Below are positions 1 to 7,856 of a DNA stretch of 64,000 nucleotides, one piece after another (within the stretch, counting starts at the first letter, position 1; every line of letters begins with the position of its first letter). Made by a program: the position numbers and the translations under genes. The notes below the pieces were generated by a model that saw only the letters and a list, made by a program, of their open reading frames with translations, did not search any database and was not told the DNA's origin. Source of the DNA: Anaerosomatales bacterium (GTDB lineage Bacteria > Actinomycetota > Coriobacteriia > Anaerosomatales > Anaerosomataceae); the NCBI GenBank assembly GCA_030019445.1, contig JASEEU010000001.1:310001-374000 (forward strand). Direction: 5' to 3'.

Positions 1-1529
1 CTGAGCGCTTCATCGCCCTCGTGGAGCTGCTGGCCCGTGTGTACCTGGACAAGCTCGTTGAGGCCGATGAGCCCGGCGAGGTACGTCAGACGGTCCATCA
101 TGAGATACGGCCGTCCGTCCTTGTCGAGCGTCAGCAGGCCGAGAGGACCGTCCTCGCCGAGATCCATGAGATCGGTGATGAACGCGCGCTTCTGGACGTG
201 CGCCTTGGCGACCAGTTCGAGCGCCTTGTTGAGCTCCATGAACAGCGCCTGGTCGCTGCCCTGGGCCTTGTACGCGATGCGCGGCAGGTTGATGGTGACG
301 TTCTGCAGCGCCGAGAAGCGCATCCGCTCCGGCGTCGCGGTCTCATTGAGCTGGTCACGGCTCAACTTCAACTTGAGCCTGCAGCACTGCGAGACCGTGA
401 CCTCGTCCCCGCGGTCGAAGACGAAGTACGTGATGCCCTGGCGCGACGCCACCTCGCATGCGAGGTCGAGGAACTCCTCATGTCCGTCGGCGCGGAAGAA
501 ATCCTCGCTGACGTGCAGCAAGGGCTTGGGGAACACGAACGTCTTCCCGGTGGCGTCGCCGCGCAGGTAGACGTGGAACATCGCGCGCAGGAACGCCTGG
601 GCCTCGGCCTCGTACTCCTTGTACGTCTTGCCGGTGTACACGCCGCCCGGGCCGATCGCCGGCGTGTCGGCGAAGTGACGTGGAACGTTGAAGTAGAGGT
701 TGAAGTCGGTGAAGACGACCTGGCTTCCCCGCGCGCCGGCGAGCTGGTTGAACTCGAAGATGAGCATCTGGGCGAGCTGGTCGAGCTCCTCGGCGGACTT
801 GCCGACGAGGTACGGCGCGAAGAAGACGTTCACCGCTTCCCAGCCCACGGCGCCGGCATAGTGCGCCTGCAGCGCTGACGCCATCTTCACCATGTGCCCG
901 ATGAGGACCTCGGCGTGCTTGGCGGGCTTGCTCACGCTCGTGATGTTGGGGAGGTTCAGCCCGAACTTCTTGATGTACTCGAGGCTGTGTCCGCCGCAGT
1001 ACGGTCGGATGATGAAGCCGAGGTCGTGCAGGTGGATGTCGCCGACGTAGTGCGCTTCGGCGACGTCCTCGGTGAACACACGTCGCAGGGCGAACTCCTT
1101 GAGGATCGTCTCGGCGAGCGTGAGGTTGATCGACTCAGGGTTGTGCGTGGTGTTGGAGTTCTCCTTGTTGGCGTTGGTGATGATCTGCTCGACGTCCCAC
1201 ATCGGCAGGCCGAGATGGCTGTGGCGCTTGTGGGCCACGGTCATGCCACGCTCGAGGAACTCGAGGTCGACCATCTCGCGGATGATCGCCGTTGTGACCG
1301 TCATGAGGTTGGAACGGTCGATCCGGTCCTCGACGGCCGCGGCGATCTCCTCGGCCATCGCCGGCTCGATGGCGGCCTCCTTGACCAGCGAGTCGACGAT
1401 CTTGCTCCGGTCCCACGTGTCGATCTCCTGGCGCGAGGTCGTCGACACGAGGAGGGCGATGTCGGTGGAGTCGGCCGGCGCCGGCGCCTGCGACGGCCTG
1501 ATGACGTTCACGACCCGCTCCAGCACCAT
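1..1529 (-). CDS. nrdD: Anaerobic (class III) ribonucleoside-triphosphate reductase, C-terminus cut by window
   Basis: Reduces ribonucleoside triphosphates to deoxy forms without oxygen, using a glycyl radical. About 509 codons are visible. Residues 30-110 look like an ATP-cone regulatory domain. The body carries the NrdD patch 'NANKENSNTTHNPES' (residues 119-133) and a Cys pair in 'VSQCCRLKL' (C382, C383) where the family has an active-site cysteine. The glycyl-radical C-terminus and any activase gene lie beyond position 1. The start is ambiguous: ATG at 1529 is used here, but GTG at 1511 has a better-placed TGGAG ribosome site. It lies directly downstream of nrdR, its expected repressor, and implies an anaerobic lifestyle. 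Confidence 0.93.
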   Translation of the reverse strand, partial: MVLERVVNVIRPSQAPAPADSTDIALLVSTTSRQEIDTWDRSKIVDSLVKEAAIEPAMAEEIAAAVEDRIDRSNLMTVTTAIIREMVDLEFLERGMTVAHKRHSHLGLPMWDVEQIITNANKENSNTTHNPESINLTLAETILKEFALRRVFTEDVAEAHYVGDIHLHDLGFIIRPYCGGHSLEYIKKFGLNLPNITSVSKPAKHAEVLIGHMVKMASALQAHYAGAVGWEAVNVFFAPYLVGKSAEELDQLAQMLIFEFNQLAGARGSQVVFTDFNLYFNVPRHFADTPAIGPGGVYTGKTYKEYEAEAQAFLRAMFHVYLRGDATGKTFVFPKPLLHVSEDFFRADGHEEFLDLACEVASRQGITYFVFDRGDEVTVSQCCRLKLKLSRDQLNETATPERMRFSALQNVTINLPRIAYKAQGSDQALFMELNKALELVAKAHVQKRAFITDLMDLGEDGPLGLLTLDKDGRPYLMMDRLTYLAGLIGLNELVQVHTGQQLHEGDEAL

Positions 1530-1575
1530 CTCACACACCGCCGTCCGTGTCCGTTGTCTGTCGCATGACGTGCAC

Positions 1576-1589
1576 GGGGGAAGTCCCCC
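1576..1589 (-). other. Small GC hairpin between nrdR and nrdD
   Basis: A GGGGG/CCCCC inverted repeat with a 4-base loop lies just after the nrdR stop and about 50 bases before nrdD. No T-run follows it, so it is more likely a processing or attenuation element between cotranscribed genes than a full terminator. Confidence 0.35.
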
Positions 1590-1602
1590 CAGGTGGATCG
1601 CG

Positions 1603-2049
1603 CTAGCCGAGCTTCTTGAGCTCGGACGTGAACTCGTCGAGGTCGGTGAACTCCTTGTAGACCGAGGCGAACCGGATATAGGCGACCTTGTCGAGCTCGA
1701 GGAGGCGTCGTAGGACCATGTCGCCGAGCTGCTTGGCCGGGATCTCGTAGCGGAACGAGTTGTGCAACTCCGATTCGATCGAGTCGATGAGCTCTTCAAG
1801 CTGCTCGGGTGTGATCGGCCGTTTGGCCGAGGCGACGATCAGCCCCCGGAGCAGCTTGCCGCGGTCGAACGGCTCTCGCCGTGAGTCCTTCTTCACGACC
1901 ATGAGCGGTGTCTCTTCACGTCGTTCATATGTGGTGAAACGTTGTGCACACTGGAGGCACTCGCGCCTTCGGCGGATCGCATCCTGGGACTCTGAGACGC
2001 GGGAATCGACGACTTTGGTCTCATCGTGACCGCAGAACGGACAACGCAT
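1603..2049 (-). CDS. nrdR: Transcriptional repressor NrdR
   Basis: Nucleotide-sensing repressor of ribonucleotide reductase genes. The 148-residue length is normal. The N-terminal zinc ribbon uses C3, C6, C31 and C34 ('MRCPFCG' and 'CLQCAQRF'), followed by an ATP-cone from about residue 48 ('MVVKKDSRREPFDRGKLLRG') that senses ATP/dATP. It sits between the LysM division gene and nrdD on the same strand. The neighbourhood lexA / LysM protein / nrdR is known from mycobacteria and corynebacteria. A promoter with a candidate NrdR box precedes it, which suggests autoregulation and control of nrdD. Confidence 0.97.
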   Translation of the reverse strand: MRCPFCGHDETKVVDSRVSESQDAIRRRRECLQCAQRFTTYERREETPLMVVKKDSRREPFDRGKLLRGLIVASAKRPITPEQLEELIDSIESELHNSFRYEIPAKQLGDMVLRRLLELDKVAYIRFASVYKEFTDLDEFTSELKKLG

Positions 2050-2065
2050 GGCGCTACCCCCACAT

Positions 2066-2108
2066 CTAGGCTACCAAGGAGCCTAGCACACTACATATGG
2101 GGCCACAA
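2066..2108 (-). promoter_or_regulatory. nrdR promoter with candidate NrdR box
   Basis: On the minus strand, -35 TTGTGG (2103-2108) and -10 TAGGCT (2080-2085) are separated by exactly 17 bases. The spacer region (2088-2103) holds ACACTACATATGGGGC, matching 12 of 16 positions of the known NrdR box ACACWATATWTWGWGT. A perfect 7-base inverted repeat, CTAGGCT/AGCCTAG (2066-2072 and 2080-2086), overlaps the -10 element and could be a further operator half or a leader hairpin. I did not find a convincing second NrdR box at the usual helical spacing. Confidence 0.55.
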
Positions 2109-2200
2109 CACGCTATCTCGACGGAACGAGAGAGAACGCGAGCGTCAAGCGCGATGAGAGGCTGCCGCGCCCCGCTCCCCTTCACGCGGCGGATGCGTAC

Positions 2201-2578
2201 CTACCGACGGGCCATCGCGGCGGACGTGTCGCCGTCAGACGGCACCGTGAGCAGCTGTCCGTCCATGACTGCGCTGTCCTCGAGGCCGTTCATCTCCTTG
2301 ATGAGGTGGACCGTCTGTGCGGTCGTGAGCCCATCGACCGGATTGCCCGCGGCGATGGTCCAGAGCGACTCGTTCGACGAGACCTTGATCGTCGCGGAGC
2401 CGGGGAGCTCATCCGCCCGGGCGAGCGAGGGGCCGACGGCGGCGGCGACGAGCGCGAGGGCCGCCAGGGCGAGGATCGCTGTCTCGATGACGGTGAGCCG
2501 GGTCCGTCCCCGCGAAGCGCGTCGTGCGCGCGGTGCCCGCACGTCTCCTGGTCCCCTGGCTATGACTGTCTGCTGCAT
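2201..2578 (-). CDS. LysM membrane protein, SOS-induced cell-division suppressor (YneA/DivS/ChiZ-like)
   Basis: Predicted to halt septation during DNA damage. The 125 residues comprise a short basic cytoplasmic tail (1-28), one membrane segment (about 29-49) and an external LysM peptidoglycan-binding domain (about 63-113, 'SLWTIAAGNP'). ATG at 2578 follows a GGGAGG ribosome site. Divergent from lexA and upstream of nrdR, it occupies the position of mycobacterial chiZ (Rv2719c) and corynebacterial divS; Bacillus yneA is likewise divergent from lexA. Its own promoter has an SOS box inside the spacer. The sequence itself is poorly conserved, so the call rests on architecture, regulation and position. 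Confidence 0.83.
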   Translation of the reverse strand: MQQTVIARGPGDVRAPRARRASRGRTRLTVIETAILALAALALVAAAVGPSLARADELPGSATIKVSSNESLWTIAAGNPVDGLTTAQTVHLIKEMNGLEDSAVMDGQLLTVPSDGDTSAAMARR

Positions 2579-2640
2579 CGGGTCCGCCTCCCTGTCGTCC
2601 GGCCGTCATCGCAACCGTAGCGAACGGCTCTGACATCGAC

Positions 2641-2654
2641 CGAACACCTGTTCC
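2641..2654. promoter_or_regulatory. SOS box 1 (LexA site), downstream of the LysM gene promoter
   Basis: CGAACACCTGTTCC fits the Gram-positive LexA consensus CGAAC-N4-GTTCG at all but the last base. It lies just inside the predicted transcript of the LysM division gene, where bound LexA would act as a second block to that transcript. Confidence 0.8.
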
Positions 2655-2663
2655 CGTAGTCAG

Positions 2664-2692
2664 ATGATAGAGCGAACACGCGTTCGGTGCAA
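2664..2692 (-). promoter_or_regulatory. Promoter of the LysM division gene with SOS box 2 in its spacer
   Basis: On the minus strand, -35 TTGCAC (2687-2692) and -10 TATCAT (2664-2669) are 17 bases apart. The LexA palindrome CGAACACGCGTTCG (2673-2686) fills 14 of the 17 spacer positions, so bound LexA and RNA polymerase should exclude each other. Confidence 0.82.
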
Positions 2693-2701
2693 GCGGAAAT
2701 A

Positions 2702-2741
2702 CGAACATCTGTTTGCACCCGGGAACACGGTGCGTTACACT
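2702..2741 (+). promoter_or_regulatory. lexA promoter with SOS box 3 over its -35
   Basis: -35 TTGCAC (2713-2718) and -10 TACACT (2736-2741) are 17 bases apart. The LexA site CGAACATCTGTTTG (2702-2715) overlaps the first bases of the -35. This fits autorepression of lexA by a site weaker than the perfect palindrome at the division gene. Confidence 0.8.
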
Positions 2742-2749
2742 GGCCGTGG

Positions 2750-2763
2750 CGAACATGCTTTCG
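2750..2763. promoter_or_regulatory. Degenerate SOS box 4 in the lexA leader
   Basis: CGAACATGCTTTCG differs by one base from the core CGAAC-N4-GTTCG and lies between the lexA -10 and the lexA ribosome site. It may be a weak extra operator. Confidence 0.45.
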
Positions 2764-2779
2764 GGTGCAGGGGGTCACC

Positions 2780-3403
2780 ATGGTCTACAAGCGCGAGCTC
2801 ACCAAGCGTCAGCAGCAGATCCTCGACTTCATCCGTGCCGAGATCCACCGACGCGGATTCCCGCCCTCGGTCCGGGAGATCGGCGAGGCGGTCGGCCTCT
2901 CATCCTCATCCACCGTGCACTCGCACCTCGCCGCGCTCGAGAGCAAGGGCTTCATCCGTCGGGACCCGAGCAAGCCGCGCGCGCTCGAGGTCCTCGACTA
3001 CCGCGACACCGGACGGGCGGTCGACTACGGTTCCGTTCAAGCCGTCCCCGTCGTGGGACAGGTCGCGGCCGGCTCCCCCATCCTCGCCGCGGAGAACATC
3101 GAGGATACGATGACGCTTCCCACCGAGCTTGCGGGCGAGGAGACGTTCATCCTCCGCGTCAAGGGCGACTCGATGATCGAGGCCGGGATCCTGGACGGCG
3201 ACTTCGTCGTCGTGCGGCAGCAACGATCCGCGACCAATGGTGACATCGTGGTGGCGATGATCGATGACGAGGCGACGGTCAAGCGCTTCTTCAAGGAGGC
3301 GGACCGCATCCGCCTGCAACCGGAGAACGCCACGATGGAGCCGATCTACGCGCGGGAGGTCACCGTGCTCGGCAAGGTGGTCGCGCTCTTCCGTCGCGTC
3401 TAG
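2780..3403 (+). CDS. lexA: SOS repressor LexA
   Basis: Represses DNA-damage genes until RecA filaments trigger its self-cleavage. ATG at 2780 is preceded by GCAGGGGG and gives the standard 207-residue protein; an upstream in-frame GTG would run back through the promoter and operators. The winged helix occupies about residues 1-65. The scissile bond is A97-G98 ('QVAAGSP') and the catalytic dyad is S131 ('GDSM') and K168. It is the only rightward gene in the window. Its stop codon overlaps that of convergent hflX (CTAG at 3400-3403). SOS boxes upstream indicate autoregulation. Confidence 0.98.
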   Translation: MVYKRELTKRQQQILDFIRAEIHRRGFPPSVREIGEAVGLSSSSTVHSHLAALESKGFIRRDPSKPRALEVLDYRDTGRAVDYGSVQAVPVVGQVAAGSPILAAENIEDTMTLPTELAGEETFILRVKGDSMIEAGILDGDFVVVRQQRSATNGDIVVAMIDDEATVKRFFKEADRIRLQPENATMEPIYAREVTVLGKVVALFRRV

Positions 3404-4734
3404 CGGGGACCGACGTCGACGCCTTCCTCGGCGCTCTCGATCAGGAACTCCCGCACCCCGTCCAGCAGCGCTTCAGGCACGCGCGCGTCGATGCGCGTGC
3501 CCTCCGGCATGTGCTCCTCGGCAATGATCCGTGCCTGCTCGTGGAGCGTGCGCACCACGTCTCCCCGCGTATACGGCACGAGCAGCGAGTACGTCCTGTC
3601 GCCGCGCGCGGCCTCACGGGCGACGCGCTCGAGCAGTCCGGGGAGGCCGTCACCGGTGCGTGCCGAGACGATCACCGCGTGGGGTGTCGCCGCGGCGAGC
3701 TGCGCACGCTCGGCGGCGGGCAGGACATCCGCCTTGTTGTAGACCATCAGGGTGGGTGTGGCCGAGGCGCCGATCTCCCCGAGGACCTCGGCGACGGCAG
3801 AGATCTGGGCACGCGCCATCGGATGCGAGGCGTCCACCACATGCAGGAGCAGGTCCGCCTCGGCCACCTCGTCGAGGGTGGACTTGAACGCCTCGACGAG
3901 CGAGTGCGGCAGCTTGTTGATGAACCCGACCGTGTCGGTGAGCGTGATGACACGCCCTTCAGGGAGCTCGAGGCGCCGCGTCGTCGCGTCCAGCGTGGCG
4001 AAGAGCATGTCCTCGACGAGCGCGTCGGCGCCGGTGAGGGCGTTGAGCAGGGTGGACTTGCCGGCGTTCGTGTAGCCGACAAGCGCGACGCGGAAGATCG
4101 TGGAGCGCGCCCTTCCGTGCCGCTGGGTCGCCCGCGCGCGCTCGACCGCCGCGAGCTCGCGCTTGAGCTCCTGGATCCGCCGCCGGGCGAGGCGCCGGTC
4201 GGTCTCGAGCTGCGTCTCACCGGGGCCACGCGTGCCGATGCCGAGCGCGCCGCCCGCGGCGGCGCCCGTGCGCTCGAGGTGGCGCCACAGCCCGCGCAGC
4301 CGTGGCAGCAGGTACTCCATCTGCGCGAGCTCAACCTGCAGCTTGCCTTCCCTGCTGGTCGCGTGCAGCGCGAAGATGTCAAGGATGAGGGCCGTCCGGT
4401 CGAGGACCTTCACGCCGGGCATCGCGGCCTCGATGTTGGCCTGCTGCGACGGGGAGAGGTCGTCATCGAACACCACGAGCGTCGCCCGGGTGTCCGCGGC
4501 GAGGCGCGCGACCTCCTCGGCCTTGCCCGGTCCGATGAAGGTCCGCGGGTTCGGACGGTCGAGGCGTTGGACGACGGTGCCGACGATCTCGGCCCCGGCG
4601 GTGTCCGCGAGCCGCGCGAGCTCCGCCATGTCCTCCTCGATCGGCCAGCCGTGCTTGCCGCGGTCGACGCCGACGAGCACGGCGCGGTCGGAGACGTCCC
4701 GTGCGACCTCGTACGCGCCGTGTCTCTCAGTCAT
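3400..4734 (-). CDS. hflX: Ribosome-associated GTPase HflX
   Basis: GTPase that binds and splits stalled ribosomes. The 444 residues contain the HflX N-terminal domain ('[11 protein letters not shown]', about 65-75), a linker with '[12 protein letters not shown]' (170-181) and the G domain with P-loop 'GYTNAGKS' (220-227) and G3 'DTVG'. It is the last gene of the dapF-dapL-hflX run, 21 bases after dapL. The hflX-dapF-miaA neighbourhood also exists in mycobacteria; here dapL is inserted. Its 3' end meets lexA tail to tail with overlapping stops and no room for a separate terminator. Confidence 0.96.
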   Translation of the reverse strand: MTERHGAYEVARDVSDRAVLVGVDRGKHGWPIEEDMAELARLADTAGAEIVGTVVQRLDRPNPRTFIGPGKAEEVARLAADTRATLVVFDDDLSPSQQANIEAAMPGVKVLDRTALILDIFALHATSREGKLQVELAQMEYLLPRLRGLWRHLERTGAAAGGALGIGTRGPGETQLETDRRLARRRIQELKRELAAVERARATQRHGRARSTIFRVALVGYTNAGKSTLLNALTGADALVEDMLFATLDATTRRLELPEGRVITLTDTVGFINKLPHSLVEAFKSTLDEVAEADLLLHVVDASHPMARAQISAVAEVLGEIGASATPTLMVYNKADVLPAAERAQLAAATPHAVIVSARTGDGLPGLLERVAREAARGDRTYSLLVPYTRGDVVRTLHEQARIIAEEHMPEGTRIDARVPEALLDGVREFLIESAEEGVDVGPR

Positions 4735-4755
4735 GCGCTGGTGCGCCGCCCCTCG

Positions 4756-5913
4756 TCAGAGCGCGTTCTTGATGCGCTCGATCGCCTCGGTGAGCCGGTG
4801 ATCGGGGGTCGCGAGCGAGATGCGGATGTAACCCTCGCCGTCGGGACCATAGGCCGTACCTGCGGCGACGATGACGTTCGCCTCTTCGAGCACTGTGCTG
4901 GCGAACTCGGCCGAGGTATACCCCTCGGGCACGCGAGCCCACACGTAGATGGTTCCCCGCGGCGGATCGGCGGACAGACCGATGGAGTCGAGCGCCTCGA
5001 TGACCAGGTCGCGACGACGCTCATAGAGCGCGTTGAGCTCGGCGATGGACTCCTGCGGGCCGAGCATGGCCTCGATCGCCGCATCCTGGACGGCGGTGAA
5101 CACGCCGGAGTCGATGTTGCTCTTCACGGTGCCGAGCGCCTTGATCGCGTCAGGGTTGCCCGCCGCGAACGCCACACGCCATCCGGTCATGTTGTACGCC
5201 TTGCTCATCGAGAAGAGCTCGATGGCGACGTCTTTGGCGCCGGGCCGCTCGAGGAAGGACGGCGCCTTGTAGCCGTCGTAGCCGAGCTCCGAGTACGCGT
5301 TGTCGTGCACGATGAGGAGGTCGTGCTCCTTGGCGAAGGCGATCGCCTCGTCGAAGTACTCGACCGGTGCGACGGCCGAGGTGGGGTTGTTCGGATAGCT
5401 CAGGAACATCATCTTGGCCTGCGCAAGGACGTCCGCGGGCGTGCTCTTGAAGTCGGCGAGGAAGCCGTTCTCCCGCGTCATGGGCATCCAGTGCGTCCGA
5501 CCGCCGACGAGGATCCCGCCGGTGTGGTACACGGGGTACCCGACACCCGGCACGAGCGTGTAGTCTCCGGGATCCACGAACGCCGGGAAGAGGTGCGCGA
5601 TGCCCTCCTTGCTGCCGATGAGCGCGAGCACCTCGGTGGCCGGGTCGAGCGCGACGCCGAAGCGCCGCCGCATCCACTCCGCGCACGCCTCACGGTAGCG
5701 CTTGGCGCCCACGTAGCTCGGGTACTGGTGGTTCGCGGGATTGCGGATGGCCTTGGCCATCGCGTCCACGATGTGCTCGGGCGTGGGGGTATCGGGGTCG
5801 CCGATGCCGAGGGAGATCACGTCGATCCCCTGCGCCTGCTTCGCCTCCTTCTTCCTGTCGATCTCCGCGAACAGGTAGGGCGGCAGGTCGGCCATGCGCT
5901 GGGCGGTCCTCAC
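4756..5913 (-). CDS. dapL: LL-diaminopimelate aminotransferase
   Basis: PLP enzyme predicted to convert tetrahydrodipicolinate directly to LL-2,6-diaminopimelate, bypassing the DapD/C/E route. Length 385; fold-type I features are 'SYPNNPT' (172-178), 'DNAYSE' (204-209) and PLP lysine K238 in 'SMSKAYNMTGWR'. The N-terminus 'LGIGDPDTPTPEHIVDA' is typical of DapL. GTG at 5913 follows GGAG at 5-base spacing. It lies just downstream of dapF, the next enzyme in the pathway, which supports DapL over a general aspartate aminotransferase. Mycobacteria lack it at this position. Confidence 0.85.
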   Translation of the reverse strand: MRTAQRMADLPPYLFAEIDRKKEAKQAQGIDVISLGIGDPDTPTPEHIVDAMAKAIRNPANHQYPSYVGAKRYREACAEWMRRRFGVALDPATEVLALIGSKEGIAHLFPAFVDPGDYTLVPGVGYPVYHTGGILVGGRTHWMPMTRENGFLADFKSTPADVLAQAKMMFLSYPNNPTSAVAPVEYFDEAIAFAKEHDLLIVHDNAYSELGYDGYKAPSFLERPGAKDVAIELFSMSKAYNMTGWRVAFAAGNPDAIKALGTVKSNIDSGVFTAVQDAAIEAMLGPQESIAELNALYERRRDLVIEALDSIGLSADPPRGTIYVWARVPEGYTSAEFASTVLEEANVIVAAGTAYGPDGEGYIRISLATPDHRLTEAIERIKNAL

Positions 5914-6003
5914 GGTGTCTCCATCACCTTTCAGCCATCGGGGAAACGGTCACGAGCGGCCGGTGGCGGCCCGTGTTCGGAACATGGTAGCAGAAAGCGA
6001 GCC

Positions 6004-6867
6004 CTACTCGGCCTCGCCGATCCACACCACGCCCGTGAACACCTCGGCGGCGGAACCGGTCATGTAGACATGGTCGTCCGTGTGCCAGCGAATGCTCAGG
6101 TCACCGCCGGGAAGCTCGATGGTCGCGTTGCGTCCGACGCGGCAGCTCAGCGTGCCGGCCACCGCGGTCGCGCACGCTCCGGTGCCGCAGGCGAGCGTCT
6201 CCCCCACTCCACGCTCCCAGACGCGGAGACGGATCCTCGCGTCGTCGATGAGCTGGGCGAACTCGACGTTGGTGTGCCGCGGGAACCGCTCATGGGTCTC
6301 GATGAACGGGCCGAGGGTCTCCACCGGTGCCTGATCGACATCGTCGACCCAGATGATCGCGTGCGGGTTGCCCATGGAGAGCGCGGTGATCCGCACCTCG
6401 CCCCAGGGCGTCTCGATCGGGCACTCGTAGACCTGGGTGCCGTCGAACGTCGTAGGGATCTCGTTAGGGTCGAGCACAGGGACTCCCATGTCCACCGTCG
6501 CCGTCGCCAGTCTTCCCTCGTCGTCGCGTTCGAACGTGACCGGTCTCAGTCCGCCGAGCGTCTCGATCACCATCGTGGTCGTCTCGGCGGGGATGAGCCC
6601 GTGATCCACCGCGTATTTCGCGAAGCAGCGTGCGCCGTTGCCGCACATCTCAGCAAGCGAGCCGTCTGCGTTGAAGTAGTGCATGTAGAGGTCGGCGCTG
6701 TCGGTGGTCGCGGGGCGGACGAGTACCACGCCGTCGGCACCGACGCCGAAGTGACGGTCGCACAGCCACGCGACCGCATCGGGAGCGAGGTCCCAGGCCT
6801 CCTCCAGGTCTTCGATGAAGACGAAGTCGTTGCCGAGGCCGTTCATCTTGGTGAACCGCAGCTCCAT
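6004..6867 (-). CDS. dapF: Diaminopimelate epimerase
   Basis: Converts LL- to meso-diaminopimelate for lysine and peptidoglycan. The 287 residues show both catalytic cysteines: C75 in 'EMCGNGARC' and C227 in 'TLACGTGACA'. The N-terminus 'FTKMNGLGNDFVFIE' is the family signature and supports the start at 6867. It follows miaA by 13 bases and is followed by dapL after 90 bases, so two consecutive pathway steps sit together. Confidence 0.97.
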   Translation of the reverse strand: MELRFTKMNGLGNDFVFIEDLEEAWDLAPDAVAWLCDRHFGVGADGVVLVRPATTDSADLYMHYFNADGSLAEMCGNGARCFAKYAVDHGLIPAETTTMVIETLGGLRPVTFERDDEGRLATATVDMGVPVLDPNEIPTTFDGTQVYECPIETPWGEVRITALSMGNPHAIIWVDDVDQAPVETLGPFIETHERFPRHTNVEFAQLIDDARIRLRVWERGVGETLACGTGACATAVAGTLSCRVGRNATIELPGGDLSIRWHTDDHVYMTGSAAEVFTGVVWIGEAE

Positions 6868-6880
6868 GCGGTGACCCTCC

Positions 6881-7852
6881 CTACGTGCCGAGCAGACCGG
6901 GCGCCCACGATTCTACCAGGGTGCGTGCCCGTTCGACGTTCTCGGACGGCGACGAGTCGGTTACGTCGAGCCATCGCACGCGCGGGTCGGCCCTGAACCA
7001 TGTGAGCTGGCGCTTGGCGTAGCGGCGCGATGCCTGCTTGATCGCGGCGACCGCGTCGGGCAGGTCGGCGGCTCCCTCCAGCACGGGGACGAGCTCCTTG
7101 TAGCCGATCGCCTGCGCAGCCGTGAGCGCGTCACGGTACCCGGCGTCGAGGAGCCGCTCGACCTCGGCCAGGAGACCCGCCGCAAGCATGGCGTCCACGC
7201 GTGCGTCGATCCGCGCGTACAGCGCGTCACGGTCCATGTCCAGCCCGAGGAGGCATGCGTCGTAGAGCGCGCGCCGCTCGCGGAAGCGCGCGGCCTGCTC
7301 GGCATACGAGACGCCCTGCTCGGCCATTTCGAGCGCGCGGATGGTGCGCCGGACGTTACGGGGATGGATGAGCGCCGCCGAGTCGGGGTCGCGCTGCGCG
7401 AGCACGTCGTGGATGCCCTCCGGGCCGAGCTCGGCAGCGAGCGCCTCCAGGCGGTCTCGAGTCTCGGTCTCAAGCTCACCTCGAGGGAAACGCATGTCGT
7501 CGAGCGCGGCACGGACGTACAGGCCCGTGCCTCCAGCGAGCACGGGCAGGCGTCCGCGGCTCGCGATGTCATCGATCGCGGCGCGGGCGTCGCGCTGGAA
7601 GAGGGCGGCCGAGTATGGCTCGCCCGGTGCGACCAGGTCGATGCAGTGGTAGGCGACCGAGCGCTCAGCGGCGGTCGGCTTGGCGGTGCCGATGTCCATG
7701 CCGCGGTAGACCTGCATGGAGTCCGCGCTGACGACCTCGCCGTGCGCGAGCGCCGCGAGGCGGTCCGCGAGCGCGGTCTTCCCGACGGCGGTCGGCCCGA
7801 CCACGGCGAGGACCATGGTGGACGTGCGTTCGATCTGATCGGCGGGGGTCAT
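6881..7852 (-). CDS. miaA: tRNA dimethylallyltransferase
   Basis: Adds a dimethylallyl group to A37 of tRNAs reading UNN codons; MiaB, encoded two genes upstream, then methylthiolates it. Length 323. P-loop 'GPTAVGKT' lies at about residues 18-25, followed by 'VSADSMQVYRGMDIGTAKP' and 'LAGGTGLYVRAALD'. The first ATG (7852) lacks a clear ribosome site; ATG at residue 13 is an alternative and would place the P-loop nearer the usual N-terminal position. It starts 4 bases after the MEMO-AMMECR1 stop, so the two are probably cotranscribed. Confidence 0.96.
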   Translation of the reverse strand: MTPADQIERTSTMVLAVVGPTAVGKTALADRLAALAHGEVVSADSMQVYRGMDIGTAKPTAAERSVAYHCIDLVAPGEPYSAALFQRDARAAIDDIASRGRLPVLAGGTGLYVRAALDDMRFPRGELETETRDRLEALAAELGPEGIHDVLAQRDPDSAALIHPRNVRRTIRALEMAEQGVSYAEQAARFRERRALYDACLLGLDMDRDALYARIDARVDAMLAAGLLAEVERLLDAGYRDALTAAQAIGYKELVPVLEGAADLPDAVAAIKQASRRYAKRQLTWFRADPRVRWLDVTDSSPSENVERARTLVESWAPGLLGT

Positions 7853-7856
7853 GTCG

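Noticed and set aside
1528-1550. ACAC...GTGT symmetric site at the nrdD start, considered as a second NrdR box
   Set aside because: Only the outer bases match the NrdR consensus (8 of 16) and the AT-rich centre is missing.
2409-2756. A leftward frame of 115 codons overlapping the LysM gene and the SOS region
   Set aside because: It would place coding sequence over LexA operators and both promoters and shows no domain; the LysM frame is clearly the real one.
5974-5986. GTTCGGAAC palindrome upstream of dapL, considered as an SOS box
   Set aside because: Half-sites are in the wrong order and spacing for CGAAC-N4-GTTCG, and dapL is not a known SOS gene.
3511-6996. A rightward open frame of about 1160 codons
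   Set aside because: It runs antisense to hflX, dapL and dapF, all with intact family motifs. In very GC-rich DNA such antisense frames are common, and its protein has an Arg/Glu/Val-rich shadow composition.
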